A stretch of 64,000 nucleotides of DNA from RYN-230 sp036497945 (lineage in GTDB: Bacteria; Actinomycetota; Actinomycetes; Streptosporangiales; Streptosporangiaceae), in the NCBI GenBank assembly GCA_036497945.1, contig DASXIN010000042.1:1-64000 (forward strand), in the 5' to 3' direction. Of this stretch, positions 27,642 to 35,453 are shown piece after piece. Position numbers and translations under genes: made by a program. Below the pieces are notes generated by a model. That model did no database searches, was not told where the DNA came from, and saw nothing but the letters and a program-made list of their open reading frames with translations. Numbering within the stretch: the stretch's first letter is position 1; each line of letters opens with the position of its first letter.

Positions 27642-28247
27642 ATGAAGCGTCAGCTTGCGCCGATGCGGGCGCGGTTCTGGGCGGAGGCTGGGCTGTCGGC
27701 GATTGCGGCGTTGCTGGCAGTCGTAACCACCGTCGTCCCGGACTGGATCGAGCTGCTGACCGGGGCGGATCCTGACCACGGCAGCGGCAGCACCGAATGG
27801 TCGATCGTGGTGCTGCTGGCCCTGGCCTCGGCCGCCCTCGCGGCGATGGCCGGCCTAGAGTGGCGTCGGCACCGGCTCGCACGCCGATTGGCTGAGGCGC
27901 CATCTCGGTCCTCCTCGCTGCTCGATGGTCTCGGCCAAGTCCACCGGGTTAAGTCCGAGCCCGCTCGGGTCAGCGACGGTTACGAGATGAACGCCAACAG
28001 CCTGGTGACCGGCAGATCGTACCCGTCGACGGCCTACATGATCACCTGCCCACCAACTACACGAAAGCGCGCAACACGTCGGCTACGCGTTTCATACAGC
28101 AACGGCCAGGTGACCGACCTGGGCGCCTGCCAGATGGGAACAACAGTCAAGGCCAACGCGGTCAATCTGGACAGGCAGGTAACCAACCGCCGCCAAGACC
28201 CGATCTGCGCGCGGGCGTCGGCAACCTTGACCAGTGCCATTTCCTAG
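27642..28247 (+). CDS. Small membrane protein with possibly non-native C-terminus
   Basis: Good ribosome site (GGAAGGGG) before ATG 27642. Residues 1-85 are convincing: a basic start, one hydrophobic helix (GLSAIAALLAVVTTVVPDWI), a short loop and a second helix (WSIVVLLALASAALAAMAGLEW) followed by basic residues. This resembles the short two-helix membrane proteins common in actinobacteria, with no known function. After about residue 90 the sequence loses codon bias and protein-like character, so the original C-terminus may have been lost to a rearrangement at the decaying end of the island. Confidence 0.55.
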   Translation: MKRQLAPMRARFWAEAGLSAIAALLAVVTTVVPDWIELLTGADPDHGSGSTEWSIVVLLALASAALAAMAGLEWRRHRLARRLAEAPSRSSSLLDGLGQVHRVKSEPARVSDGYEMNANSLVTGRSYPSTAYMITCPPTTRKRATRRLRVSYSNGQVTDLGACQMGTTVKANAVNLDRQVTNRRQDPICARASATLTSAIS

Positions 28248-28250
28248 GGA

Positions 28251-28700
28251 CTAGCCATCCCCGGAGCGTGCGGCACGCGCTGCCATCGGCGGGTCGTAAC
28301 GTGGCAATCTCACACGGCCATGCCGCGCGGCGGCGCGCCGGGCAGGATCGCTGCGCAGCGTGGCAGCGACCTTGCAGATGACGGTGGTACTGCGCCAGTT
28401 ATGGGTCAGATCGTGGCGGCCGAGCCGCCCGGCCAGGGTGGTCAACGCATGGGTGGCGGCGCCGCGGAAAACCGCAGCTGGTCTGATCAGGGTCGGCGAC
28501 GACGACTAGCGGCAGGCCGACGTCGTAGATCTTGTTGAGGATATACAGGTCGGCGGTGGAGCAGTCCTGCGCCTCGTCGGCCACAGCCCGGCGCGTGAAT
28601 CACCAGGATCTGGTGACGACGGCTCACCTGCCCGGCGGCGAGGCTCGGTTCGTCGCGAAAGGCTCGCACGGCCACGAGGGTGCGCCCGGCAATACTCGAA
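28251..28700 (-). pseudogene. UvrD/Rep-like helicase fragment, frameshifted
   Basis: On the minus strand, adjacent frames give consecutive superfamily-1 helicase motifs: AVADEAQDCS (Walker B) with ADLYILNKIYDVGLPLVVVADPDQ; then, after a one-base shift, RGAATHALTTLAGRLGRHDLTHNWRST and CKVAATLR. A further shift precedes the Walker B segment (RRHQILVI). The ATP-binding N-terminus and the C-terminal domains are absent. Helicases of this type occur in mobile-element and defence cargo, so this is probably a relic of former island content. Confidence 0.75.
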
Positions 28701-28757
28701 GATCCGAGCCCCCGATGAACTCGGCTAGGTTCACCTATATGAGTAAGGAGGAATCCA

Positions 28758-29207
28758 GTGGGATCCCAAATGGAATCACAACATGCGGACGCAAATGAGG
28801 AGCTTCTCCTGGAGTTGAAGTCGAAGAACACGACCAGAAGCATCAAAGACTTCTCGCCCGAAGGCATCAAGCTCGAGTCCAATCTCGAGGGAGAGGCCAA
28901 AGGCGTGTACAACGCCACGTTCTACGCGACGATCACCATGCTGGTAAAGCCAGATCGAACCATTGACTACGAAGTACGACAGATCCACACGACCAGTGAC
29001 GGCGACACTGTCCTCGTGTACTACAAGGGGAAGAGCATCGTCGAGAGCCCCACCCACAATAAGTTCGTGGGCGAAACCACGTTCCAGACCTCATCAAAGA
29101 AGCTCGCATGGCTGAACGGAACGAAAGCTCGGCACGAAGGAGAGTACAACCCCGTCGCGGGTGAGAATGACTTTCAGGTGTACGGGAAAAGAGGCAATGC
29201 CACTTAG
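28758..29207 (+). CDS. Uncharacterised 149-aa beta-rich protein of atypical composition
   Basis: A strong AAGGAGG ribosome site (28745-28751) fixes GTG 28758 as the start. The protein is Lys/Thr/Asn-rich and lower in GC than its surroundings, suggesting separate acquisition. It has alternating strands (GVYNATFYATITMLV, DYEVRQIHTTSDGDTVLVYYKGKSIV, FVGETTFQTSS) that fit a small beta-barrel such as the DUF3224/allene-oxide-cyclase-like fold; this is a resemblance only. It has no signal or membrane segment and appears intact between pseudogenes. Confidence 0.7.
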   Translation: MGSQMESQHADANEELLLELKSKNTTRSIKDFSPEGIKLESNLEGEAKGVYNATFYATITMLVKPDRTIDYEVRQIHTTSDGDTVLVYYKGKSIVESPTHNKFVGETTFQTSSKKLAWLNGTKARHEGEYNPVAGENDFQVYGKRGNAT

Positions 29208-29263
29208 CCTAGTTTGATCTTGTGTCGACGCGTCGCGGGCGTGGTCCGGCATGATCGCTGGTC

Positions 29264-29418
29264 GTGACGCACAATGGCGTGGTGGCCGCCGGTAGCCGTC
29301 TGACGGACTGGATCTCGCTGGGGGTGCTGGCCTCCTCGGTTCCAAGGGATCCTGTCGATGCTGCGGCCGCGGCGGCGGGCAAGGGCGCGAAACGCTCAGA
29401 CGGGAAGCTGCCGCCGCA
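29264..29418 (+). mobile_element. IS4-type transposase N-terminal fragment
   Basis: From GTG 29264 the frame reads GSRLTDWISLGVLASSVPRD and GKGAKRSDGKLPP, the characteristic N-terminal domain of IS4-family DDE transposases in actinobacteria. The similarity stops at about 29416, where a different protein fragment begins, so only about 50 codons remain and the catalytic DDE domain is missing. I could not identify terminal inverted repeats. It is a dead insertion-sequence remnant. Confidence 0.7.
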
Positions 29419-29547
29419 ATGGCCACTGCGTTCTACAGCCTGGAGTGGGACGTCGAGGACGTCCATGGCAGGGAAAGCTATGACCTGGTCTGCCGCCAGG
29501 GCGGCGAGATGAAGCATGTTGAGGTCAAGGGAAACCTCATGACTTAA
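29419..29547 (+). pseudogene. DUF3883-domain fragment
   Basis: An ATG at 29419 opens 42 codons reading SLEWDVEDVHGRESYDLVCR then GGEMKHVEVKG. This matches the start of the DUF3883 (NO VEIN C-terminal) domain, whose E-x-K motif (EVK) belongs to a nuclease-like fold. The domain stops after that motif. DUF3883 often accompanies restriction or helicase modules, consistent with the helicase relic nearby. It is abutted directly by the transposase fragment. Confidence 0.65.
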
Positions 29548-29781
29548 GCGGCGGGATCTCCACGCAGTTGACGCTCAAGCGTCAACGCAGTCAAACATTC
29601 ATGCCAGCCGCATGCCAGATTCGAACATGTGCTCGATTCATGACCCGCCAAAGTCCCAGGATGACCCCATGATCACCGTGCCATCTACGTGCCACACGAA
29701 AGCACACCCAGGCGACGCCGGTAGACGTCACCCGCTGGCCCGACCGCAGGTCAACCACGAGTGGGTAGGTTCACGCACTGC

Positions 29782-29819
29782 AGCGAGGGGTCACTGGTTC
29801 GAACCCAGTTGCGCCCACC
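29782..29819. repeat. Right 38-bp direct repeat (putative attachment site)
   Basis: Identical over all 38 bases to 2427-2464, in direct orientation, 27,355 bp away. It contains the same T-arm and acceptor sequence, but upstream bases here show no tRNA body and the 3' end reads CCACCT rather than CCACCA. It ends 12 bp before the stop of the next minus-strand gene, so that gene lies just outside the element. Interpreted as the second end of a tRNA-integrated island. Confidence 0.8.
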
Positions 29820-29831
29820 TGAAACTTGTAG

Positions 29832-30548
29832 CTACCTCATGATGAGACCGCCGTCGGCGCACAGCACCTGGCCGGTCATCGCCGCCGCCGCATCTGAGGC
29901 CAGGTAGGTGACAGCAGCTGCGGTGTCGTCGGGGGTGAGCCGGCGCTTGAGCGCCTGACGGTGCACTGTCGCGTCGAACTGCTCGTCGCTGTTCACGGTG
30001 CGGGAGGCCGGGGTGTCGGTTAGGCCCGGTGCCACCGCGGACACGCCTACGCCGTCGGCGCCAAGGGTGACGGCCAGGGTGCGCATGACCCCGAGCAGCG
30101 CGCCTTTGCTGGCGATGTAGGCCAGGAGTGCCGGGACGGGCGGGGCCCAGAAGGTGTCGGAGAGGATGAACACGATGCGGCCGAATCGCCGTTCCGTCAT
30201 GCCGGGGGCAAACGCCTGGATGAGCCACAACGCCGATTCGACATTAACGGATTGGACATGGCGCCAGGTCGCAGCGTCGACGCCGGCGATAGTCATCTGG
30301 TCGAACGCTGCGGCGCAGTGGACGAACACGTCGCAGCGCCCGTAGCGCTCGAGCACCGCGGCTGCGGCGGCCCGGGTCGACGCCTCGGACGACAGGTCGA
30401 CGTCGATGTCGACGTCGGCGTCACGGTCGAGGACGACGGTACGGTGGCCGGTGTCTTGCAATGCTCTGGTGATCGCGGTTCCGATCGCGCCCGCGCCGCC
30501 GGTGACGACCGCGATCCGTCCATGCCCGGGATCCAGTGCGGTGGTCAT
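29832..30548 (-). CDS. Short-chain dehydrogenase/reductase
   Basis: A 238-aa classical SDR. It has the nucleotide-binding TGGAGAIG near the N-terminus, the catalytic serine region ILSDTF, YIASK as the YxxxK active site, and the C-terminal APGLTDTP and CADGGLIMR. It is probably cytosolic and NAD(P)-dependent with unknown substrate. The ATG follows the stop of the 44-aa gene by three bases, so it is the last gene of a minus-strand set with an NTF2-like protein and another SDR, controlled from the region next to the MarR gene. Confidence 0.88.
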   Translation of the reverse strand: MTTALDPGHGRIAVVTGGAGAIGTAITRALQDTGHRTVVLDRDADVDIDVDLSSEASTRAAAAAVLERYGRCDVFVHCAAAFDQMTIAGVDAATWRHVQSVNVESALWLIQAFAPGMTERRFGRIVFILSDTFWAPPVPALLAYIASKGALLGVMRTLAVTLGADGVGVSAVAPGLTDTPASRTVNSDEQFDATVHRQALKRRLTPDDTAAAVTYLASDAAAAMTGQVLCADGGLIMR

Positions 30549-30551
30549 GGC

Positions 30552-30686
30552 TCAGGGGCCAACGTAGACGCGGTAGCCGAGGTCCAGGCGGATCGACTCC
30601 AGGATCGAAAAGGCGGTGGGGAATGTGAACACGTCCACGGCTCCCAGCACGCCGGTGTCTTTCTGGATGACGGGCGCGGCGCTCAT
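30552..30686 (-). CDS. 44-aa uncharacterised protein
   Basis: A short gene with a very strong ribosome site (AAGGAGG, 7 nt before ATG 30686) and a stop three bases before the downstream SDR start. The peptide begins MSAAPVIQKDTGVLGAVDVF and ends LDLGYRVYVGP; it has no signal sequence or cysteines. Spacing and ribosome site make it very likely real and co-expressed with the dehydrogenase. I recognise no family; a small subunit or a fragment of a larger enzyme are both possible. Confidence 0.65.
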   Translation of the reverse strand: MSAAPVIQKDTGVLGAVDVFTFPTAFSILESIRLDLGYRVYVGP

Positions 30687-30834
30687 GGTTGTCCTCCTTG
30701 AACGTTGAGGTTCGTTTGCTCAGTTGCTAATGCCGCGTCAGGCTACGTTCGCCCGTTTGACGATGCGGCGTAGGCGGGGGTTGGCGGTGTGGCGGTTGCG
30801 CCAGGCGATGTGGCCTCGGCGCTGCCACATCTTT

Positions 30835-31254
30835 CTAGAAGAAGGACACGTCTCCCAAGGCCTGTGCCAGCGCGAGCGGGTTCCAGTATTCGCGGTAGTT
30901 GACGATGCTGCCATCTCGGACGGTCACGAAGGTGGCGTACGACATGTTGTAGGCGTTGCCGTTGGGGATGACATGGCCCTTGACGCTCCACTCGCCGATG
31001 GCGGTGTCCGGGCGGTCGGTCGGGTAGATCTCCAGCGAGTCGATCTCGTGCACGTCGATGATCTTGGGATAGTTGCGCAGGTATTCGAAGATTGCGACGC
31101 GGCCGTCCAGCCTGGACGGCGTCCCCGCTGGGGCGAATGGGAACTCGACCAGGACGTCCTCGGCGCAGAGATCCGCCCAGGCTCTCATGTCCTTAGCGAG
31201 GTACGCGTCCAGGCTGCGCCTGAACAGTTCGGCGGGCTTTTGACTGTCACTCAT
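30835..31254 (-). CDS. SnoaL-like / NTF2-fold protein
   Basis: A 139-aa protein from ATG 31254, chosen over ATG 31266 because GGAG lies at the right distance before it. Typical SnoaL features: LFRRSLDAYLAKDMRAWADL, CAEDVLVEFPFAP, then VAIFEYLRNYPKI and a C-terminal YATFVTVRDGSIVNYREYWNP. Such proteins act as isomerases, dehydratases or binding proteins. It lies between two SDR genes on the same strand, suggesting a shared small-molecule pathway. Confidence 0.85.
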   Translation of the reverse strand: MSDSQKPAELFRRSLDAYLAKDMRAWADLCAEDVLVEFPFAPAGTPSRLDGRVAIFEYLRNYPKIIDVHEIDSLEIYPTDRPDTAIGEWSVKGHVIPNGNAYNMSYATFVTVRDGSIVNYREYWNPLALAQALGDVSFF

Positions 31255-31329
31255 CACATACTCCATGATTCGTTTCGGAAGGCGCAGGGCTGCGGAATGC
31301 GGCGGCCGGTGGGGGCCTCCTGGAGCCGT

Positions 31330-32010
31330 TCAGAAGCCGTAGGCCGGCAGGACGGCTCCGCTGACGGGCGCCCCGCCGTCAGCAGCCAGGAGCACAATCA
31401 GCTCCGCGATCGCTTCGGGTGAGGTGGCATGCGCCATCACCTCCTCTGGCAGGAATGACCGGTTCACCGGAGTGTCGATCAGCTGCGGCGCGACCGCGTT
31501 GACCCGGATTCCCTGCGGACGCAGCTCCAGATCCAGCACCCGGACCAGGTGGCTCAGGGCGGCCTTGCTCAGGCTGTACGCGGCCACACCCGCGTACGGC
31601 TCGGCGGCCCAGCGGGAGGAGACGAACGTAATAGAGCCGGAACCGCGCTCCTTCATGTACGGCGCGACTGCCTGGGTCAACCACAGCGCGGGGCCGACGT
31701 TGACGTCCATCATCTGCCGCAACTGGTCGGGCGTCGCCGACAGCGCGTCCCCGATGCCGTACATGCCGATGGTGTTCACCAGCACCTCCGGGGGGCCGGT
31801 CTCGGCGGCGATGCGGTCGACGACGGCCTTCGCGACCGCCGGATCGGTCGCGTCGCCCGGCACCTGGCGGATGCCGTCGGGCAGTTCACTTAGCCCGTCA
31901 GCGTTGCGGTCGACTCCTGCGACGGTGAACCCGGCGCCGACCAGCTTCACCGCCACCGACCGGCCGAGCGGGCCGCCCGCACCGACCACCAGCGCCACTC
32001 GATCACTCAT
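31330..32010 (-). CDS. Short-chain dehydrogenase/reductase
   Basis: A 226-aa SDR from ATG 32010, preceded by GGAG; the longer frame back to 32088 would overlap the promoter. The dinucleotide motif is GAGGPLG, a variant of TGxxxGxG. The active site reads VSSRWAAEPYAG then YSLSK, and the end is VSGAVLPAYGF. It is the first gene of the minus-strand set and is divergent from the MarR regulator, which probably controls it. Substrate unknown. Confidence 0.88.
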   Translation of the reverse strand: MSDRVALVVGAGGPLGRSVAVKLVGAGFTVAGVDRNADGLSELPDGIRQVPGDATDPAVAKAVVDRIAAETGPPEVLVNTIGMYGIGDALSATPDQLRQMMDVNVGPALWLTQAVAPYMKERGSGSITFVSSRWAAEPYAGVAAYSLSKAALSHLVRVLDLELRPQGIRVNAVAPQLIDTPVNRSFLPEEVMAHATSPEAIAELIVLLAADGGAPVSGAVLPAYGF

Positions 32011-32087
32011 CGTCGGACTCCATTCATATCCGCGGTCCTGGTCATGGTCCGGCAGCATCGCCGCTCCATAACCTGCTTGCACAAACA

Positions 32088-32116
32088 AATATGCCTTGTT
32101 GAGTTTGCTGTGTCAA
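32088..32116 (-). promoter_or_regulatory. Near-consensus promoter of the SDR set, next to MarR gene
   Basis: On the minus strand TTGACA (32116-32111) is followed after exactly 17 bp by CATATT (32093-32088), a perfect -35 and a 4/6 -10. Imperfect inverted repeats surround it: GTTG...CAAGCAAC, and CAAACAA...TTGTTGAGTTTG across the -10 box. A MarR dimer bound here would block the minus-strand operon and its own gene. The repression model is inference. Confidence 0.6.
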
Positions 32117-32134
32117 GCAACTACATTGACGGTC

Positions 32135-32692
32135 ATGGCGAACGAACCGGTCCGGCACCCGCCCGTGCCGCTGACCCCGGACGAAGAGCTGGCATGGCGG
32201 GCCCTCGCCCGCGCGGTGCTGGTCATCCCGCGGGTGCTGGACAGCGCGCTGCTCCAGGCCCAGGGCCTGAGCCTCACCGAATACTCGGTGCTGATGAACC
32301 TGTCCGAGCAGCCCGGCCGGTCCATGCGGATGAGCGAACTGGCCAACGCCGCCTCGATCTCCGTCAGCGGCCTGACCCGTGTCGTCGAGCGGCTGACCCG
32401 CCAGGGACTTGTCGAGCGCGCCAGAGCCGACACCGACGGCCGCGGCCAGCTGGCCGTCCTGACCCCCGCGGGATTCGCCCGGCTGGAGCAGGCCTACCCG
32501 ACCCTGCTGGCCGGCGTGCGCGAGCACGTCATGGACCACCTGGCAGACCTCGACCTCGCCGCCTTCACCCACGCCATGTCAGGTATCGCCGCACCCGGGA
32601 TGGGCCCGCCAGTGCGGCGCGCCCCCAGCCTCGCCAGCCCGGGAAACGGCCGCCAGCGTGAGAAAACGACCGGGCCGCAGGGTGCCCGGTGA
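32135..32692 (+). CDS. MarR-family transcriptional regulator
   Basis: A 185-aa protein from ATG 32135. The winged-helix core is clear: LSLTEYSVLMNLSEQPGRSMRMSELAN..., then ISVSGLTRVVERLTRQGLVER as recognition helix, wing ARADTDGRGQLAVLTPAGFARL, and a C-terminal dimerisation helix. A proline/arginine-rich tail follows. No Shine-Dalgarno is evident, so the mRNA may be nearly leaderless. It is divergent from the SDR operon with shared control DNA, the classic arrangement for a MarR repressor released by a small ligand. Confidence 0.9.
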   Translation: MANEPVRHPPVPLTPDEELAWRALARAVLVIPRVLDSALLQAQGLSLTEYSVLMNLSEQPGRSMRMSELANAASISVSGLTRVVERLTRQGLVERARADTDGRGQLAVLTPAGFARLEQAYPTLLAGVREHVMDHLADLDLAAFTHAMSGIAAPGMGPPVRRAPSLASPGNGRQREKTTGPQGAR

Positions 32693-32785
32693 ACCGGCCG
32701 GCCCCGCTCGTCCGCTGAGATGCTGCGGATCATGGGACAGCCTCGAGATCGTAGGCCAGAGCGAGGACGCGTGCTCCCTGCGTGA

Positions 32786-33097
32786 ACGACCGGCCGCGCC
32801 TCTCATGCAGATCGTTCGGATCCAGCCACCAAGCTGACGGAGCGCGGGGAGCTACAGCGGGACTGGATAGTCTTCTCTGCCGAGTGTGGTCGCAGGGCCG
32901 AAGAGGCTCTTACCAAAGCCGCCGAGGTGCTAGCCGACCACGCCCCTGGCCAACGACCAGACGACGAACTAGCGCGGGCCTGGGCAGCAATGGGGCAAGG
33001 ATGGGCGAGCCTGGCGCACGCCGAAGCGGCCCGCAGCATGGCAGTTGCCGCTTTTGCGGTCGATCAGATGGGGATGAATACCTACCCTGGCACATAG
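32786..33097 (+). pseudogene. Possible gene remnant (Ala-rich helical protein, no start)
   Basis: This frame runs from just after a TGA to TAG 33095-33097 and reads like a real helical protein (LTERGELQRDWIVFSAECGR, EEALTKAAEVLADHAPG, LARAWAAMGQGWASLAHAEA) with reasonable third-position GC. It has no ATG or GTG near its beginning, so it seems to have lost its 5' end. No family recognised. Confidence 0.35.
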
Positions 33098-33240
33098 GTG
33101 TTGCTGCCTGCCGGAAAGCCGCGTGGCCCAGGCGCGGGACAAAATAGCACTATGAATTAAATGGAAACAGGTCGAGAGGTGGCTATTTTATAATCTGTCC
33201 GGTCGACCCTTGCTCCCATCGCACCCGATTGGCGCAGACA

Positions 33241-33276
33241 GCGGGGGCCGGGAACCATCAGGTTCCCGGCCCCCGC
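33241..33276 (-). terminator. Strong 16-bp hairpin terminator
   Basis: A perfect 16-bp inverted repeat (GCGGGGGCCGGGAACC, loop ATCA) lies 42 bp downstream of the TIGR03118 gene's stop. No U-tract follows, but the stem is exceptionally stable. Confidence 0.75.
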
Positions 33277-33318
33277 TTGCCACCGGTATGGGTGATAAGG
33301 CTGGGCGCGTGCGCCGTA

Positions 33319-34458
33319 TTAGGGGCGCAGGACGCCGAGCAGGCCGTTCTGCTCGTGGTTGAGGCCCGCGGTGAACCACAGCGCGTCGGTGCCGGCGTTG
33401 GCCGCCGTGCCGGGCAGCAGGCCCCACAGGCCTGGCTCAGCGAACGGCTTGCCCGTGGAGATGTCCCGGACCAGGCCGGTGACCCGGTGCGCGAAGTGAT
33501 GGCCTTGCTTGGCCAGAATGTTGATCCGGCCGTCACCGAAGTTACCGACCAGCAGCGAGCCGGCCGCGTGACCCCAGCTGGCCGGCGCGATCGCCAGGCC
33601 CCACGGCGCATTGAGCGCGCCGCCGGAGGTGATACGAGAGATCAGGTGGCCCTCGGGGCTGAACTCGTCCACCACGCCCAGGCCCGGGCCGACCGCCTGC
33701 CGGTGTGTGACTGGATCGGCCTTGTCGTAGGCCACGAAGATTTCGCCGTTCAGGGCCTGCGTGTTGAAGGGCAGGTACCCACGGGGCAGCCGCGGATCCC
33801 TGAACTGCCAGCGCGCCGTCTTGACCTGGTGGAACGCGGAGTTGAAGACATCGACCCGGCCCTGGGCGAAGTTGGCCGCGAATAGCCGGTCGCCGTGCCT
33901 GGTGGAGACTATCGCGAGCCCGGTGTACCCAGCCCCGGCGACGGTGGCCTTGTCCTCGGTGTTACCGATGAGCGGGTCGACCATGGGGCTCCAGGCCTCG
34001 ATGTGGCCGTCGAGCGTGGCGAAGATGAACATGGCCGGAGCGCTGACGGTCCCGTTACTTAGGACGAATCCGGTGCCGGTGTTGTTTACCTGGCCGGTGG
34101 GGCCCGCGACCGAGCCCGCCATGGTTACCCGCACCGTCGGGACCTTGGTCACGGTGGCCGAGCCGGGAGGGAGCGTGTAGAGCGTGGAGCTGTTGGTGCC
34201 TTGGTTGGACACCCATAGGGGAGAGGTCGGGGCGTGCGAGATGCCCCAGGGGTTTTTCAGGTCTGGGTCGGTGAGAGGGGCCATGCCGGGTATATCGGAG
34301 GCCAGGTTCACCTGATTCAGTTTAAGATCGTGGTGCGGCGCCTGATGGTGGCCGGAGCTCGCGAAAGCCGCTGCGGGCGCGCCGGCCAGAGCCAGTCCGC
34401 TGCCGGCCGCGATCAGCAGCGCCGCAAAGCGAGGCGAAGAACGTCGTGGCAACATCAC
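33319..34458 (-). CDS. TIGR03118-family secreted beta-propeller protein
   Basis: A 379-aa protein with a signal peptide (RRSSPRF, hydrophobic core, cleavage near AFASSG). The family signature is present: NLASDIPGMAPLTDPDLKNPWGIS, SPLWVSNQGTNSSTLYTL, PTGQVNN, then repeated blades such as DGHIEAWSPMVDP, DRLFAANFAQGRVDVF, LNAPWGLAIAP and LLVGNFGDGRINIL. Members are extracellular propellers of unknown function. The gene has a purine-rich ribosome site (GAGGGGAT) and ends in a strong hairpin, so it is probably monocistronic. Confidence 0.9.
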   Translation of the reverse strand: MMLPRRSSPRFAALLIAAGSGLALAGAPAAAFASSGHHQAPHHDLKLNQVNLASDIPGMAPLTDPDLKNPWGISHAPTSPLWVSNQGTNSSTLYTLPPGSATVTKVPTVRVTMAGSVAGPTGQVNNTGTGFVLSNGTVSAPAMFIFATLDGHIEAWSPMVDPLIGNTEDKATVAGAGYTGLAIVSTRHGDRLFAANFAQGRVDVFNSAFHQVKTARWQFRDPRLPRGYLPFNTQALNGEIFVAYDKADPVTHRQAVGPGLGVVDEFSPEGHLISRITSGGALNAPWGLAIAPASWGHAAGSLLVGNFGDGRINILAKQGHHFAHRVTGLVRDISTGKPFAEPGLWGLLPGTAANAGTDALWFTAGLNHEQNGLLGVLRP

Positions 34459-34850
34459 ACATCCCCTCTAGAGCTGAGTGGTTTCCCGCCAGCTAATACG
34501 AGCGATGTGTCGATACGGATTGGCCGGAATCTCACGATTCGCCCGTACCCAAATTTCAAGTCTGCCGGGAGAGCCCCCTGACTTCCGTTCCAGAATGCTC
34601 GTACGGCAGCCGGATTTCAAGGTTTGACTGGGGCGAATGGGGACAAAGTGGGCGACTCTGGCGCGTTTGTGGTACCAGCGGGTGTGGACCTGGTGCCGAT
34701 TTATCTGGAGATCACCGATCGCCCACGACGTGCGTGACTGACGAGGAGTGGGTGACTAGCTGGGTGACAATCGCACCAGTTGCGCACACCCGGAAGTTCG
34801 GCTGCGGTGGCTGGCTGTCGAGCGTCGCTGGCGCCGGGCGGGCGCGGTAG
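34459..34850. other. Intergenic stretch between secreted propeller and Lrp regulator
   Basis: About 390 bases. The left part is the leader and promoter region of the TIGR03118 gene and is somewhat AT-rich (34490-34560). I see no gene, no strong hairpin and no repeat in the remainder. Confidence 0.45.
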
Positions 34851-35360
34851 TCAGCGTTGGCGGCGCGGGCGGGCGCGGCGCGGGCTGCGGGCTGCGGCTA
34901 GCTGGAATGGCAGTGGCCGGTCATCGACGATACGTTTCATCACGATGGTGGAGGTCAGCCGCTGCACACCGGGCAAGGTGGCGAGCGCTTCGTCACGCAG
35001 CGCAGCGTAGCTGGGGAGGTCGGCCGCGACGATGCGCAGCAGGTAATCGGGATCGCCGAACAGCCGCTCCGCGTGCCGGACCTCGGGGACGGCGGCGAGC
35101 GCCGCCTCGAACTCGGTGATGGTGGCGGCGTCCTCGCGGCCCATCGTGACGCTGACGAGGACCTCGAACCCGAGGCCGACCGCGGCCGGGTCGACCACGG
35201 CCCGGTATCCCCTGATCACTCCCGTTCGCTCCAGCTCGCGCAGCCGCCGGTGGCACGGCGCCGCGCTGAGCCGGACCCGCTCGGCGAGCTCGGTGACGGT
35301 CAGCCTGCCTTCGGTTTGAAGCTCAGCAAGAATATGCCTGTCGATTCCATCCACGAGCAT
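34851..35360 (-). CDS. Lrp/AsnC-family transcriptional regulator
   Basis: A 169-aa protein from ATG 35360; the frame is open far upstream only because of GC bias. The N-terminal HTH reads GIDRHILAELQTEGRLTVTE then LAERVRLSAAPCHRRLRELE, and the RAM ligand domain follows (GFEVLVSVTMG, FEAALAAVPEVRHAERLFGD, YLLRIVAADLPSY, LTSTIVMKRIV). A basic tail ends the protein. It is divergent from the PQ-loop membrane protein 94 bp away, which it probably regulates in response to an amino acid or similar metabolite. Confidence 0.9.
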   Translation of the reverse strand: MLVDGIDRHILAELQTEGRLTVTELAERVRLSAAPCHRRLRELERTGVIRGYRAVVDPAAVGLGFEVLVSVTMGREDAATITEFEAALAAVPEVRHAERLFGDPDYLLRIVAADLPSYAALRDEALATLPGVQRLTSTIVMKRIVDDRPLPFQLAAARSPRRARPRRQR

Positions 35361-35453
35361 GATTCTTGCACTCCAAGCTACTAATGGGCACAAGCTAGCA
35401 AGAAAGCGCGGCCGGAACTGGCGTATATTCGCCGACCGGACGGCCGCAGCCCG

